Source: Puffinus mauretanicus
Taxonomy: Eukaryota; Chordata; Aves; Procellariiformes; Procellariidae
Reading direction: 5' to 3'
Length of the DNA: 64,000 bases
NCBI GenBank assembly: GCA_023333565.1
Contig: JAJKFH010001315.1
Span: forward strand, 1,302,001 to 1,366,000
This document shows, one piece after another, positions 1 to 12,800 of this stretch. The notes under the pieces were generated by a model. That model had not been told where the DNA came from, ran no database searches, and worked only from the letters and a program-made list of their open reading frames with translations. Numbering within the stretch: position 1 is the first letter of the stretch; each line of letters starts with the position of its first letter. Made by a program: the position numbers and the translations under genes.

Positions 1-3000
1 TATATGACTAATTTAGTAATTTCCTTTCACAGGTACTTGAATATTTTACCTTTAGTAAGTGCTAGTACTTTGGGCACTAGCCATTCAACCACCAACCCTG
101 TGAAGACTTATTCATTAAGGTACAAATTTCAGGTCAGGGAAACTAAAATTTTCCAGACCTCCTCTAAATTTCACCAAATTTCTTGTAACTCAGCCAATTA
201 ACTTAAAATTAACTAAAGTCAAGAGACCTTTCTAGAGATGTGAGAGCCATCACACCCCTTTGCTCTAGTAGTATCTGCTCTTACTATCAAAAATCAGTAA
301 CTTATTTATTCTAAGAATTTTTAAATGAGGATTTCTTCTTGTTCTCCTCTTTTCTTCACCTGATTTAAAGAGCTTTCATTTGCTGCATAGTTTTCCTATA
401 ACTGTAGTTACACCTCTTGCTCTGCGAATAATTTAATCAACATCAAAAGAGCTACCCTGTTTGCACAAAAGTAATTGAGTACATATTTCTGTATGACTAG
501 CACCTTCATGCAAGCAATCACAAATATACTTAACCTTATCGGCAGAAATATCCTCAGAGCCTTCAAAGGAGATTTTCATGATAACACAGATAGCCATATG
601 CATAGCTATTTACAGTTCAAGACTGTAAATAAATTTGTGCTTATAATCATAACTCCTAGAGTAATAGATAAAAACTGAAAATTCAAAAAAATTGTGAAAA
701 AGATTCCATTAGCAGAGAAAGAACAGAGGAATTCTTGCCCAGCAAGACAAAATAAAGCAACTAGTCTACATTGTAAAGTAAAATATTTGTGGCTTTTAAT
801 AATATCCAGAAAAACTGAAATATGAGAGTTAGATAAAGAGAGATCTCAAATGGGTTCTACACATAAATCTCAGGAAATATACCAGAAATATTGAATGATT
901 TTATTTAAAAAGCTATCTTTCCACTGAGCCCAAGAAAGTTGTATTTCTTCCAAAAATTGATTCATTTTAAAAAAAAATATTGTAATGTTACTGGATAGGC
1001 AAACAGATATCAGTATAGGACATAAAGGTCCAATAACAGAACACCACCTTTGATAACAAATCAATCTGCCAAATGAAAATTGTGAAACGTCAACTCTTGA
1101 TAAGCTACAGCAGTGTCTTTCACTCTAACTGCTGTAACTCTAACTTGTTTTGGGTTCTGTATCTGTTCCTGTACAGAATCCTGTTCGATACAACATAAAA
1201 AGCTGGAGCAACTAACATGCTATTTACATAGCGAAAGGAATTTCTTACAGGCACCACACAAACTGCAATTATCCTTGTTTCTAAATGCTAAGTTTTGAAA
1301 CCTATTTGTATTGTGAAATAAAGCGTCTCTTAAAACGGTGCTGTTGGGCTGATAATCCTTCTTTTTCAAGGTAAGTTTGTTTAGAATTCCAGTACCTCTC
1401 TGTAGTAAGACAAATTTTAGACAGGTTTTCATGTGTTCCTAACAATTTTATGAAGAAAACAGATTTGGCGTTTCTGATGTTTAGCACTGTAATTTGGGCA
1501 AGACACTGCACCGTGGACAAGAGATCGTAGGTGTGAGGCACATCTGTGACAAGCAGGGTGATGCCACTGTTCTGCTTCCGTGGTATCCAAAAGGAAAGAT
1601 TTCATCATTGCATTTATCATGGAACATTTTATTTACTCATATTAATGAACTGGTAATTTGTGTACTATGACTTAGGCTCTTCTTCAGTATGTTATTTATC
1701 AGATGAAAGTTTACAACTCTGTAGCTCTTCTTAATGGCAATATGAAGACATCATAAAACCCCTCCCCTATTAAACTGAAAAACTGTAATTTTCCCCCAGG
1801 GTATGTGAAGTGTTCTTTGTAATCCATGCTTATTTCAAGTATTGGGTCATTTGAAGACAATCAACTGTGAGACTGAAATTCCCACTGGTTTAGAGCTGCT
1901 CAGAACTGAACAGGGCACATTCAGACACAAATAGCATCACACTGACAAGGTAACACTAAATGCAGTTTTTTCCTTGCGTTATTGCCCTGGCTAAAACAAG
2001 TGATAACAGCTTTCTCTCTTGTAAAGCCAAGCAAATGGATAGATTTCAATGATCTAAGAATTCACCACAAATACCCTACAGAAAGGCCTTGCACAGCTCC
2101 CCTTTGAAGTATCAGACATTTTTCTTGACATCTATACTTCCTGTGCAACCTACAATGAACTGCAAAGATACAATGACAGCTATCACACTTCACCATACTG
2201 AACATTCAGTTTCATTACTATCTCATTATTGTCTACAGCTTTGTTCATTTACCTATACATAAATATGTAAATAGTCTTGGTAAAGGCATCATTAGAAGCA
2301 ATGTGTCTCCTGTGAGCCAACAAACACTTCTTTGCTTCTGCAAAGCCCACAAACCTGGACCAGAACACTAAAAAATAACTCTCTCGCAGCCTCCACTGGA
2401 GCAGTTTTCAACAGGTTGTGTATTGCCTGGCTCTTTCCCCTCCCTTGGGCAACAGGCTACTGCCAATTGATTTATGCATCCACGAACACTTTTGCCCCAA
2501 CAATAAATCTGCTCTCTGAGGGTTTCACAAATCTTCCCACAAAAGTCTGGAATAGAGTTTAAGGGAGGTAAAAAGAATGAAATAGGCAGCAGGTAACATT
2601 TCTAATATCAGAATTCCACCACCACCTAACCAGAAAACAGGATAAATAGATTTTTAAAAAACAGCAGATGTTGATAACATTACTGTAGCACCTAATGGCT
2701 TCATTGTAGTTCACTCACTGTCCAGACAGGGAGAGTTACTATAACCCTGCTGAGTGTTTTCTTACTTGTTTAGGGAGCTTTTTACAGTCTATCTCTTCTT
2801 CCCCACCCTCCACCCCCCAGTTTATTATTAAAGAAATATTAAGTAAATTTGCCAAGCACCAGGCATTTTGCAGAATGCTTGAAGGTTTTTAGTATCCTTG
2901 CTGTATCTTTCTGTCTAACAACTGATTTTGACGCTTCAGCTGAGACACAGTCAGACCCCTGCACTTCTACAGTTTCACCCTGTATTGAGAAAGCCCCCTG

Positions 3001-6000
3001 CATTCCATCAGCATCCTACTGGTACTAAGCAGAGTAGGCCCTAAAAAAGAAAATTCACAGAAACAGCAGAAGCAGCTTAAAGACCAACGGTAGATGAGAG
3101 TAAGAAAAACAAGAGCGAGAAGTAGAATGACAGGGATTCATCTAGATCCCCATATTCTGCAACCTTTTCCACAGAGGCCTCTGAAAATTTGGCTCATCCA
3201 TTGCCTGTGCTTCCTCTGAAGTCTCCTTGAGTAAAAAGAAGCTCCTGCCTCCACACACCTTCTATGATTGGCGTGGACAGAAAAGGGCAAAATTACCTCA
3301 CAAGTCACAAGTGTAATACTCAGAGCTGCACCTGGATATGGTTTTTGCTGCAACATCAGAGCAAAGCAAGAGAGGGAATGTGTCCTGACATCTCTCATTT
3401 TAAGTAGAAAAATACTTAAGGAAAGGGAATTAAGCAAAGTGACTGAAAGAACGAGAGTAAGAACACTTTTATTAGCACTTTTTTTTCCCCATAGATGTTT
3501 TCTTTTCTAGTTTGTACTGTAGGGAAGGAACACAAAAAGAGAGCAGGGACCAAAGAGGCTTTTGGGAAATTAATGTGTATTTGCAGATACATGTCAAAGT
3601 ATATTCCTGGTCTCCGAATTCTTAATTTGTAGCAAAAGAAGATGATAACTTATGTGCCAGACCACTAAGTCCTATAGCTGAAGCAGTTTTAAACATGGAA
3701 AATGATTCAACCAGAGGTGGTGGCTCAGTGGACTTACACATCATTACCATTAAATAATATTACCAGTTTTTTGTTTTGTTTTTTTTTTTTTTTTTTTTTT
3801 TTTACAGTCAGACCAAGTACCTGCTTGAATTGTAGTGGAGATTAAAAATGAAGCAAAACAAAACCAAAAAAAGATGGCTTGACGGATTCAAGATCCTCCA
3901 CTCCTCTCAAAGAAACACAGAAGTAGTTAAATACTCCATAACTACACTAATGGTATTTTAGTATGCAATTTTTCTGATTTAGTGTACAAGTTTAAATAGA
4001 TAATGCATTTTTGGTAAAAAGAATTTCAGAAAGTAACTCCAAATGTAACAGAAGTCTTCCTTTCAAACTAAATGACAGAAAGTTCAGTGATTCTCTTCTT
4101 AAAAACAAGTGGAAAAACAGAAGGTAATATGAAAAGGTGCTCAGGAATCTGAATGATACTGATCTGAATGATACTGCTGAAGTTTTACTGTGAATTGAAT
4201 ACAAGTACAGAAAAAAATAAGAGATTTGAAGCTAGTGTGAACTAGAAAGTAGAAGACCAAGAGGGTTTTGGCAGTATTGCAAAAGGAAATAAGGAGCACT
4301 GAAATATATCAAAGAGTAGCAAGTCTCCAGAGCAGAAGAGGATAGAAAAGAAGAACTGGGTTGTCTTGTTATGGCACTGCAATGGAGGTACATTTGTTCT
4401 TTGGAAGTGAACAAAGTGTGCTGTAATTCTACAGTCATCAGTAACAGAAATCAGCATAAAACCCAGTGTGGACAAATATCAGCTCCTGAAGCACCCAAAT
4501 ACAGGAATGTTGATGCAGTCTTTGTAACAGAATTGTATTTTCCTGAGGAAACAGTAGAGTGCATAGCCATGATGGTATCCCCAAGGAGAGTAATTCTTAT
4601 TTACCCAGAACACAGTAAATCTTCCTGACAGACCTCTCCAAAGCCCTGCCTAAACCAGAAAAAGGAAAAAATTAAAATACTTAGCATGATAGAAGGGGCA
4701 GGGCCATCCAGAAGAGAGGTTTGAACAGAACACTACTTTTATTTTCATGCTAACAACAATAAATTCTGACACAATCGATGTAATTATTTCTAATAAAAGT
4801 TAGTTTTCTGAAAATATTTGAAACCAAATTGCATTCTTCCCCCATTATTAGGTTTGCTTGCCCATAGACACATTTATAAGATAACAAAATTCATTGTTTT
4901 CTTTGTGCAAATTAGAAAGTGATGCGTTTTTTCTTTTTTTAAGAAAACCTTCCAAGAATGTGTTTAAGCTCCTTACATGTCATTTGATACAGTACACCAC
5001 TTCAGAAATACAGTGATAATTTAGAAATTTTTGGAGGAAAAACCTAGCATGATATTCCTTTCTTAATTACAAAAGTTCATTACAATTACAGGATATTACA
5101 GCTTTCAGTTTACTATCTTTTCATAGCTCTATTTTATGAGAGCAATAAGTGATGAAAAAAGAAACAGACCTAAAAATTCTTATTAGGCTAAATAGGTCCA
5201 AATTTAGTAGAGTCCAGGTTCAGCACAAAAGAGAGTATTCTCCATCACAGATGGTAATAGTTGTCTGCAGAGGCGGCGTCTTGTCCTACCACACTAGAGA
5301 ACGTTGCGTCCAGCCCGGAAATGCCACGTAACTCCACATCACTTGTTCAAGAGAGAAACTAGGGTGGATATTGGAACACTAGCATCTAAACCTGGTCCCA
5401 CATATGTCCGTGATGTCTGAATGACTATAACTCAGTGTGCCAACATTGAATGTTTAGAATCCAGAAAAAAATTTGCATATACTTTGGTACCAAGAAAATT
5501 AAAATCCCAGTTAACTCTTTCCATTCTGTGAAGCATCAACCACAAGCCACATCTACAGAAATCTATGGCTGTAAAGTTGGTGAAATGAGACCTCAGCTCT
5601 TTGTGGGTTTTCTTTTGTTTTGGGGTAGATGGGGGGGTGTGTGGTTTAATTAACATAGTTTATAGAGGGGGGAAAAAACATAAAAGTGAAAAAATGTGGA
5701 AGATCTAGTAGGTAGGTAAAACTATGAAGTAGTAACAGAAGTAGTAGAAATAATTACTATTTGCATTTGGGGCAATATGTATTGCAAGCTATCGACATAA
5801 TGCTCAGAATTTGTATTTATTATTCGTATTTAGAGGCTGAAGGGCCTCTTGGTTTTTACAGTGAGATGGAGTTAATGTACAATATACATGGAAATTATTA
5901 AATATTTCAGTTAATGGAAATATGAATGGATAACATGAGCTAAAATAAATACTACTGTATATTATTAAACAATTCAATCGAGTCAGTCCAAATAAAAGCA

Positions 6001-9000
6001 TGTGTCTTCAAAAAGATGACAGTGCATTTCTCATGGTAGCTTTTCTCAAATGAGGTGCTTGACCATGAATATATAAGAACAACATACAGCAGGTGTCCGC
6101 CTAATGTTCAGTTTTCTCTTCTAGTAGGGAGATTTAAAAAGATGCACTTAGTTACATACAAATACTTTTTAAAAGCTCACATATAAGGAAGAAAACTCCC
6201 TTTACCAAAAAAAACCCATCTGTTAATACCTACTCATTTTTTTCTTTTTTAATTATATATACTCAGTTTGACAAATTTTAATCCATTCTTTGTTGTATTA
6301 ACGTTTTTCTGTAGGTTATTTCAGAGCATCAACTGAGATCAGGATGCAAGGAGCAGAAACTACCTGCCCAACCTTCAGTCTTCACCTTATAACCATAAAG
6401 ATATATTTGTCCTTTCTTTAAATCCCAAAATGCTGTTAGAACCTGCTATACTTAAAATAAATCCATCAGTAAAACCAAATTGGTAAAAATAGGATTAGCA
6501 CAGGTATCAGACATCACTGCTTGAATTCAGAGTGTGTGGCTTAGCTGGACTAAATTAATATTGTTTAATTCATGCACCTTGACAACTCCACTGCCCATGA
6601 GGAGGCAGGGCTGTTCACGTTACTCAGTGTTATAAATTCTGTAATTTCTAATATTTTTATATATAAAAAAAAATTGACCCCTCTGGTTATTCTGAGGAGC
6701 CCTCTATTAAGAGAGGGGGAAAATGGCTTTTTAAAAGGTGTGGGATTCATTATATCCAGTAGAGCCTGCATGTTCTATATCATGATCCATGACACAGATA
6801 AACCTGTAATATTGACACATTCTGTCTCTCAGATCAATTAATCAGTATTTCAAAAGCATTGTGAGGTAATATAATTTCCACTTCATTCAAGTTCCACGAG
6901 AATGTACTCTAAGCACAACAAAGTAGGAAGGCTAGGAATACTGAAGTATTTAAAAGAATATTTCAGACTCTCCAGATACTAGAAAAACATACTGCAAAAT
7001 AAAAAAATTGCCCTCTTGAAATCTTAACAGCACTTTCTGCGAAAACAGGTTCTTTCCTTCTCTTTCTGTGTTAAATATTTTTCACGGTATCATTGAAGAA
7101 TAATCACCCCACTAAACAGATTGGAAAGATCCTTTCTCCTGAAAAAATGTAGCTTCCTATGCAGGTTTCTTATCTGTGACATATTCACTTTTCTACACCA
7201 AGTTTTTTTTCATTAGTTTACCTAAATCAACCAAAAATAATCAAACATGTTAAACTGATTTCATTATTGCTTAAATCAGCTTACCTTACAGATAATGAAT
7301 CAAGCTACACTGATGCAAGATCTTGAACAGGAACAAAAGCATGAATAAAGGAATGAAACTATTTCAGGTAAAGAATTAATGTTAAGATCAAAGAAATTCC
7401 ATGGCTGTTTTACCCTTGTAAAGTGGACAATGTCACCTCATTTTGTATTTCACCAGTAAGAACTGATTGCCTAGAAAGGTGATTTTGAAGTTGCACAAAT
7501 TCACAGTGCATTTGAATCCTGCACTACTTGAACTGTCATGAACATAGGATAGGATACTATTTGAAGGCAATGGTGTTTGTTCCATCTTTCTCTTTCAATA
7601 ATTTGTTTTTGTCTTACTGTGTTGCTCTGACTCTCGTGGTCAATCTGCAGTACAAATCATTGGAGTGTGAATTCAGTAACTGGCTTAAAACATTAGAGCT
7701 ATTCAGTTCCAACAGCTTCTATCCAAAAGCAACTACTATTAAAATAACTAAAACATTAAGATTCATTCTCTAAATAGAAAACCTACATAGTTAATACAGA
7801 GCAGAAGTCTCTTGTGTTTCTAAAAGCACACCTAAACACACACACCTTCAGGGCCATCTTAATCCTTCTTAAAGCAATCTCAAATAAAAACATAAATATA
7901 TATGCAGTACAGGACCACTGGAGCCAAATATTTAAAAGATATCAGATTTGACTAGCTTGCAAGTAATTATAATGGAAAGAGCTGAACAGCATTTACAGTG
8001 ATTCTCAATTTATTTTAAAATAAATACACATGATTCTTGCATTACACCTCATATTCCAAACTGCAGTTTGTGATCATGCAAGCAAGATGCTGCCATGTTA
8101 CATTTCACATGAAAGGCCTGGCAGAACCTAGAAACTTGTTCCGTTGCCTTTTGAGGAAGTGTCCCTCAAACACTGCATACGCACTTCCCTGTCAGTCAGA
8201 ACCTGGCACTATATATTAAATACATAGAAACAAATAAATACTTTGTCATTTCTTCTTCATCAGTACAGACTGATATTCCTGGTTCAAATCCTAGGCTTGT
8301 GACACCGTTTCCTAGTTCTACCTAAAGCACTGAGGATAAAGTCCTACAAAACAAACAAGCCTCTCTCCCCCCACAAAAAAAGCAACAAAAAAGTTTGTGT
8401 CAGTATCTCTACAGGCAGTGTACAGCCATAGGAGAACAGAATTAAGTTTGCTGAAGTTACGATAAATATAGAACTACTTAATTCTGTATTTTTGTCTCTA
8501 GGAAATTGTATAGTTACAAGAGGCAGAGTTTTACAAACATTAGAGCTTTGGGATCACCAATATTTGACACTGAGCCTTCCAATGCTAAAAAACATTTTAA
8601 TTGCTTAAATTCCAGAACTAACTTACACCAGGAAGCAGCAGAAAAGTTCACAATCTCAGAGGTCATGCACAGCAAAACAGATCATATAAAGTTTTTATTC
8701 TCTGCTGAGTTGCCTGCCACACCATGCTGCTGAAGATAGCCATTGCTTTGAAGGCTATCAGCCAGGTCAAACAGGATGAGTTTTCACAACTGTGAAAATG
8801 TCAGCCTCCAGTTAATTTCAAGATCTACCTTAGGACTGCACTTTTTCACCATGGTATCATATTGCAAGTTGGACCAATTACAGGTTCCATTTCATGCGAA
8901 CAGTTCAACATTTCATGCTTCTGAATGTTAAGGTAAAAACCTGAAGTCTGAGTAGCAATCTTTTACCATGACACAGAAAAATCTACACATAAATGAGTCC

Positions 9001-9710
9001 ACAGACTTCAACTGAGTTATTTCAACCCAATTCGACTGAGGATCTGGCTTTTACTCTTCGTTTTGAGGAGGCTCTCAAGGCATAAACAGTAATTTTAGAG
9101 TGACAATACTCAGAAACTTCAAGCTATGTGCTTAAGAGACTAAATCCCATCAAAACCAACATAACTTAAACACATAATTGCTATTTTTATATTCATAAAT
9201 CTCTCAGCAATACAGTACTTGAATCTAAAACATGACAACAGCTCATCTGCACATTTGCAGCATAAATCCCTGAGACTTAAAATACCCTTCTGAGGGAGGG
9301 AATACTGAAAATAATGCCTAGGAATGAAGAAACATGCCTCCCTCAGTGAAATGTTCAAATAAGAGGTTAGGTATCTGAAAAAACTTATCTAGGTAAACAC
9401 GACTCTGCTGTAGTACAGGGATTGGATCAAATTATTTCAATGCACTTTCTACATTCCTGTTATTTTGTTTTTATTATTGTGAGGTATTAGACCTTTGGCT
9501 CCACCTGTCTCTTGGTTTACCATTTCTTATGCCTTCAGCGGCCCATATCGTTGTGTGGTAAGCCTTCACAAGCTGGATGCTCACCCCCTTGACATCTCAA
9601 ATTCTCCAAGTAGAAATGTGGTATGTCCTCAGCAGAATTAATTACTCAATGCTACTGAAGGCAGTCATCTACGTTTGTGCACCAAAAGATGCAAATCTGT
9701 CTGTACTCAC
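1..9710 (-). other. OTOG: OTOG intron after exon 21 (runs off the left edge)
   Basis: AT-rich unique sequence with many stops in all frames. The patterns expected for the next otogelin exons (CPC.WKGKEY; YGD.H..TFDG) were looked for on the minus strand and not found, so this is probably one long intron, though a small exon could have been missed. Contents noted: a poly-T run at 3778-3803 and an exact 15-base tandem duplication at 4147-4176. No gene or well-preserved transposon was recognised. Confidence 0.6.
3778..3803. repeat. Poly-T run
   Basis: An unbroken run of T of about 25 bases preceded by TTTTGTTTTG. It could be a simple repeat or the trace of an old poly-A tail on the minus strand; no attached element was recognised. 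Confidence 0.8.
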
Positions 9711-9864
9711 CCCGGTGGGCAGACACAACCTGAAACACAAGGAAGGCGTGCTGAGAAAGTGAGGTTTAGCAGCTGATTCTCACAAGTTCTCTCTCTGCTG
9801 AGTTCAGGATCAACTTGTGGATTACTGCAGTTAATATAAATCTGTCCAACTGGGCAGCTGTGTG
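9711..9864 (-). CDS. OTOG: OTOG exon 21: TIL-type module 3 (last exon found here)
   Basis: Encodes [17 protein letters not shown], then [20 protein letters not shown], then [10 protein letters not shown], very close to otogelin. A strong pyrimidine run ends CCCAG, and the donor is GTGAGT in phase 2. Sequons NCS and NLT are present. The next exon (otogelin ...ECPCTWKGKEY...) was not seen between here and the left edge. Confidence 0.95.
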
Positions 9865-12800
9865 CTGGGGGAAAAAAAATGACAAACACATTAGTCTTCA
9901 CACCTGAAATTCTGTATTCCATAAATGTGTGCAATAGATTTAGATTGAGAATATGTAACACACAAGTGTAACGTCCAGTAACACCAGTAACATCCGATTG
10001 CCTGTCTCTCCTGAGCGTACTTAACTTCATAGAACCCTTATAAATCTCATACAAAATACTGAAATGAATATATTTGTTTAGTAAGGAACATGACTTTCTA
10101 AACAGTTAGTCAGGAATCAGCTTTCCAAAACAGAAATGTAAAGTACTACCAACAGAGAAACAGAAATCAACACAAAGCAAAAAATATCAAAAAAAGGTTT
10201 GAGAGCTAGATGTGACTTTCCACGCTGGAGCCACTGACTATGAACAAAACAACTCTATTGCACAATTGCTTTTGGGTTGCACTGAGGAGACTGTGTATAC
10301 ACAACAGAAATGACCGAAATAGTGGCAGTGTTTTAAAGTGGGTTTGGTTAGTTGCTGGGATTTGTTTATTTATTTATAAGGAAGAGAGGTTCGGGATAAT
10401 TGTCAAATCAGTACAACCACCACCTTCAAGTGCATGGGGAACACATTTCTGCTAAAGGCCAAAGAGTTGGCAATTCTAGAACTGAAACCTTAAATAAAAG
10501 TCTTTCTCACTGAAGTAAAAGGAGCATCACAACAAGAGCATGGACCATAATACTTAATGACATACAAAATATACTGTAATAGAAAACGCAATTGTTACAT
10601 TCTTTTGCTTAAGTATGACAAAAGAAATATTTTTTCATATTTCAGTTACTTAGGGTTTGTGGAGGGAAAGAAAAAATACCTGTGAAAAATTACTGCCCAT
10701 GTTCAGTTCCTACAACCATGCTTTATGGGGCAAAGTTAACCTTTGTTTGTCCTACAGAAGTTCCGCTGTTTCTCATGCAGCTAGGCTTATTTACATTAGC
10801 AATCTAAAAAAATTAGTATTTTAAAGCACTGAGGAAAAAAAAGTTGCTGAGATTTAATAGTATTTTGGACAGTTATGCTGCTGCTTTGCACAAGCCTTTG
10901 TTTCAATCACACAAATGCATAATTGCTAAATTATGAATTCCCTTCTGCAACTTATTCATCTGTACATATTGCATATCTTCTACTACAGATAAGGGGTTCC
11001 ACAGAGACTAGAGGATACATATTCATTGGACTTGAAGTATCTTTTCCCTCTCTCTCTTCACTCACCTATTATGTTGTTATCACAATTCATTATTCCATCC
11101 CTGCAATGGCTGCAATAAGAATACATGAAGATGTAATGAGAGCCTGGAAGATTTAAAATATTAATGTTTTCTGTTTAACAATGAAGCATGCAGTATGAAT
11201 CAATACAAAATAACTGTATATAAATATATAAATGTATATAATATATATAAACGTTTGCATTGAACAGTAGAACTGTGGATAAAGCATGCATTGCCTTAAC
11301 GCATAAACAATATTAATTACACTTCAATCTTTTGCTTTCTGCATAACGTTACCATGAGTTAAAATGTCTGTGCTGCCATAAAAATACATACAGGAATACA
11401 CCACTATACTGCTCCCAAAGACATCAGTGCGGTAAGAATAAACTAAGCCCTGTACATAACAGAATCATCATCATCTAAAACAAAAATGCAATGAGCTATA
11501 GCAGCATAACAAAACCAAACCCTAAACACACATAATATATGTTAGAGCAAGCTCTGGGTATGTACTCTTATATGAACATTCTTAACACTATTATAAATGC
11601 TTCATTTTCCTCACCATCAGCTTAGAACTGCTGAAAAGCAAGCTATTAGTTTATGTGAAAATCTTGATGATACCAACAGTTCTTAAGTTATCCCAAAGTG
11701 GAAGGTAAAACCCCAATGTTGAATATAATACAATCACAAGCTATTGTGACTGCAACCATTTTTTGTACTGAACTGGAGTGACTTTTCCCCAAGCAAAACA
11801 TAGTAACAGTAGATTGATAACTCTTTCTCAACTGGTCCTAACATGGATCATGAACAAACTATCCACCTGGAAACATCTCACAATAGCATGAATTTCTATC
11901 TCATTTATAATAAAATGAATGTTTCAATTATTTCAGTGTTAGCTCACAGGAGGAAACAGTGATGCAGTTGCTAATTTCTATCCTTGTGCTGTTTCAAAGT
12001 AATTTTGCTTCAGCAATATGATAGGAATCTGGAATAGCAACATACTGTGACTATTATCAGAACCAACTGGAACTACAGTTGATAATCAGAACCTAAAAAA
12101 ATTCAAACAACTCAATGTTAATCAAGATTCAAAATAAATATTTGAAGTTAGTGTATCATAAAGCTTGTAGCATGTATACCCATTCACATATGCAAAATAT
12201 TACACAGACAGGAACAGACACAACATGTTTCTCCTACATGACACAGTTCAGCAAAGAAACAAGCAAACTGCATAAAACGCAACCCTAACAAGATACTGTA
12301 TGCAGGGAAGCACTGAGCAACATAATACTGTCTGCTCCTGTCTAATTACAGCCAAAATAGTCTAGTACTGTTATAAAATGGTAGCAGATCTGATAGCAAC
12401 TCATTGTCAGGAGAAAAAAACATAGCAGCACTGGCTTCATTTCAGGTCCTGTGTTTCACTACAGAACCTGAGCCCATGAACTCCAGCACTATTCTCCCAT
12501 TCTTTTGCAATGGCAAAGACTTCCCCAGTACACCTGCTGCTAGTCAGCAGATTCATAATCAAATTCTGTATGTGCTACAGCCACCCTGCTGTCATGTTTG
12601 GAGTTGTGTATATGTACCCCAAAGCACTGCAGGAAAAGCGTCCTAGCTCAAGGACTTCACAGTATAACTCAGCCGACAGGCAACGCAGTACCAAAGGGAA
12701 CTGATAGAGAGGCAACTCAAATGCTGACATAACGTCAGTATCAAAATGAAAATGTTAAAGAACTGGTTGAAAACAACATAGCAGAAAGGCTACTCCATAG

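Noticed and set aside
9120..9358. Minus-strand reading ending GFDG, considered as the start of the third VWD domain
   Set aside because: Lacks the preceding YGD.H motif and cysteines, and a stop follows at once.
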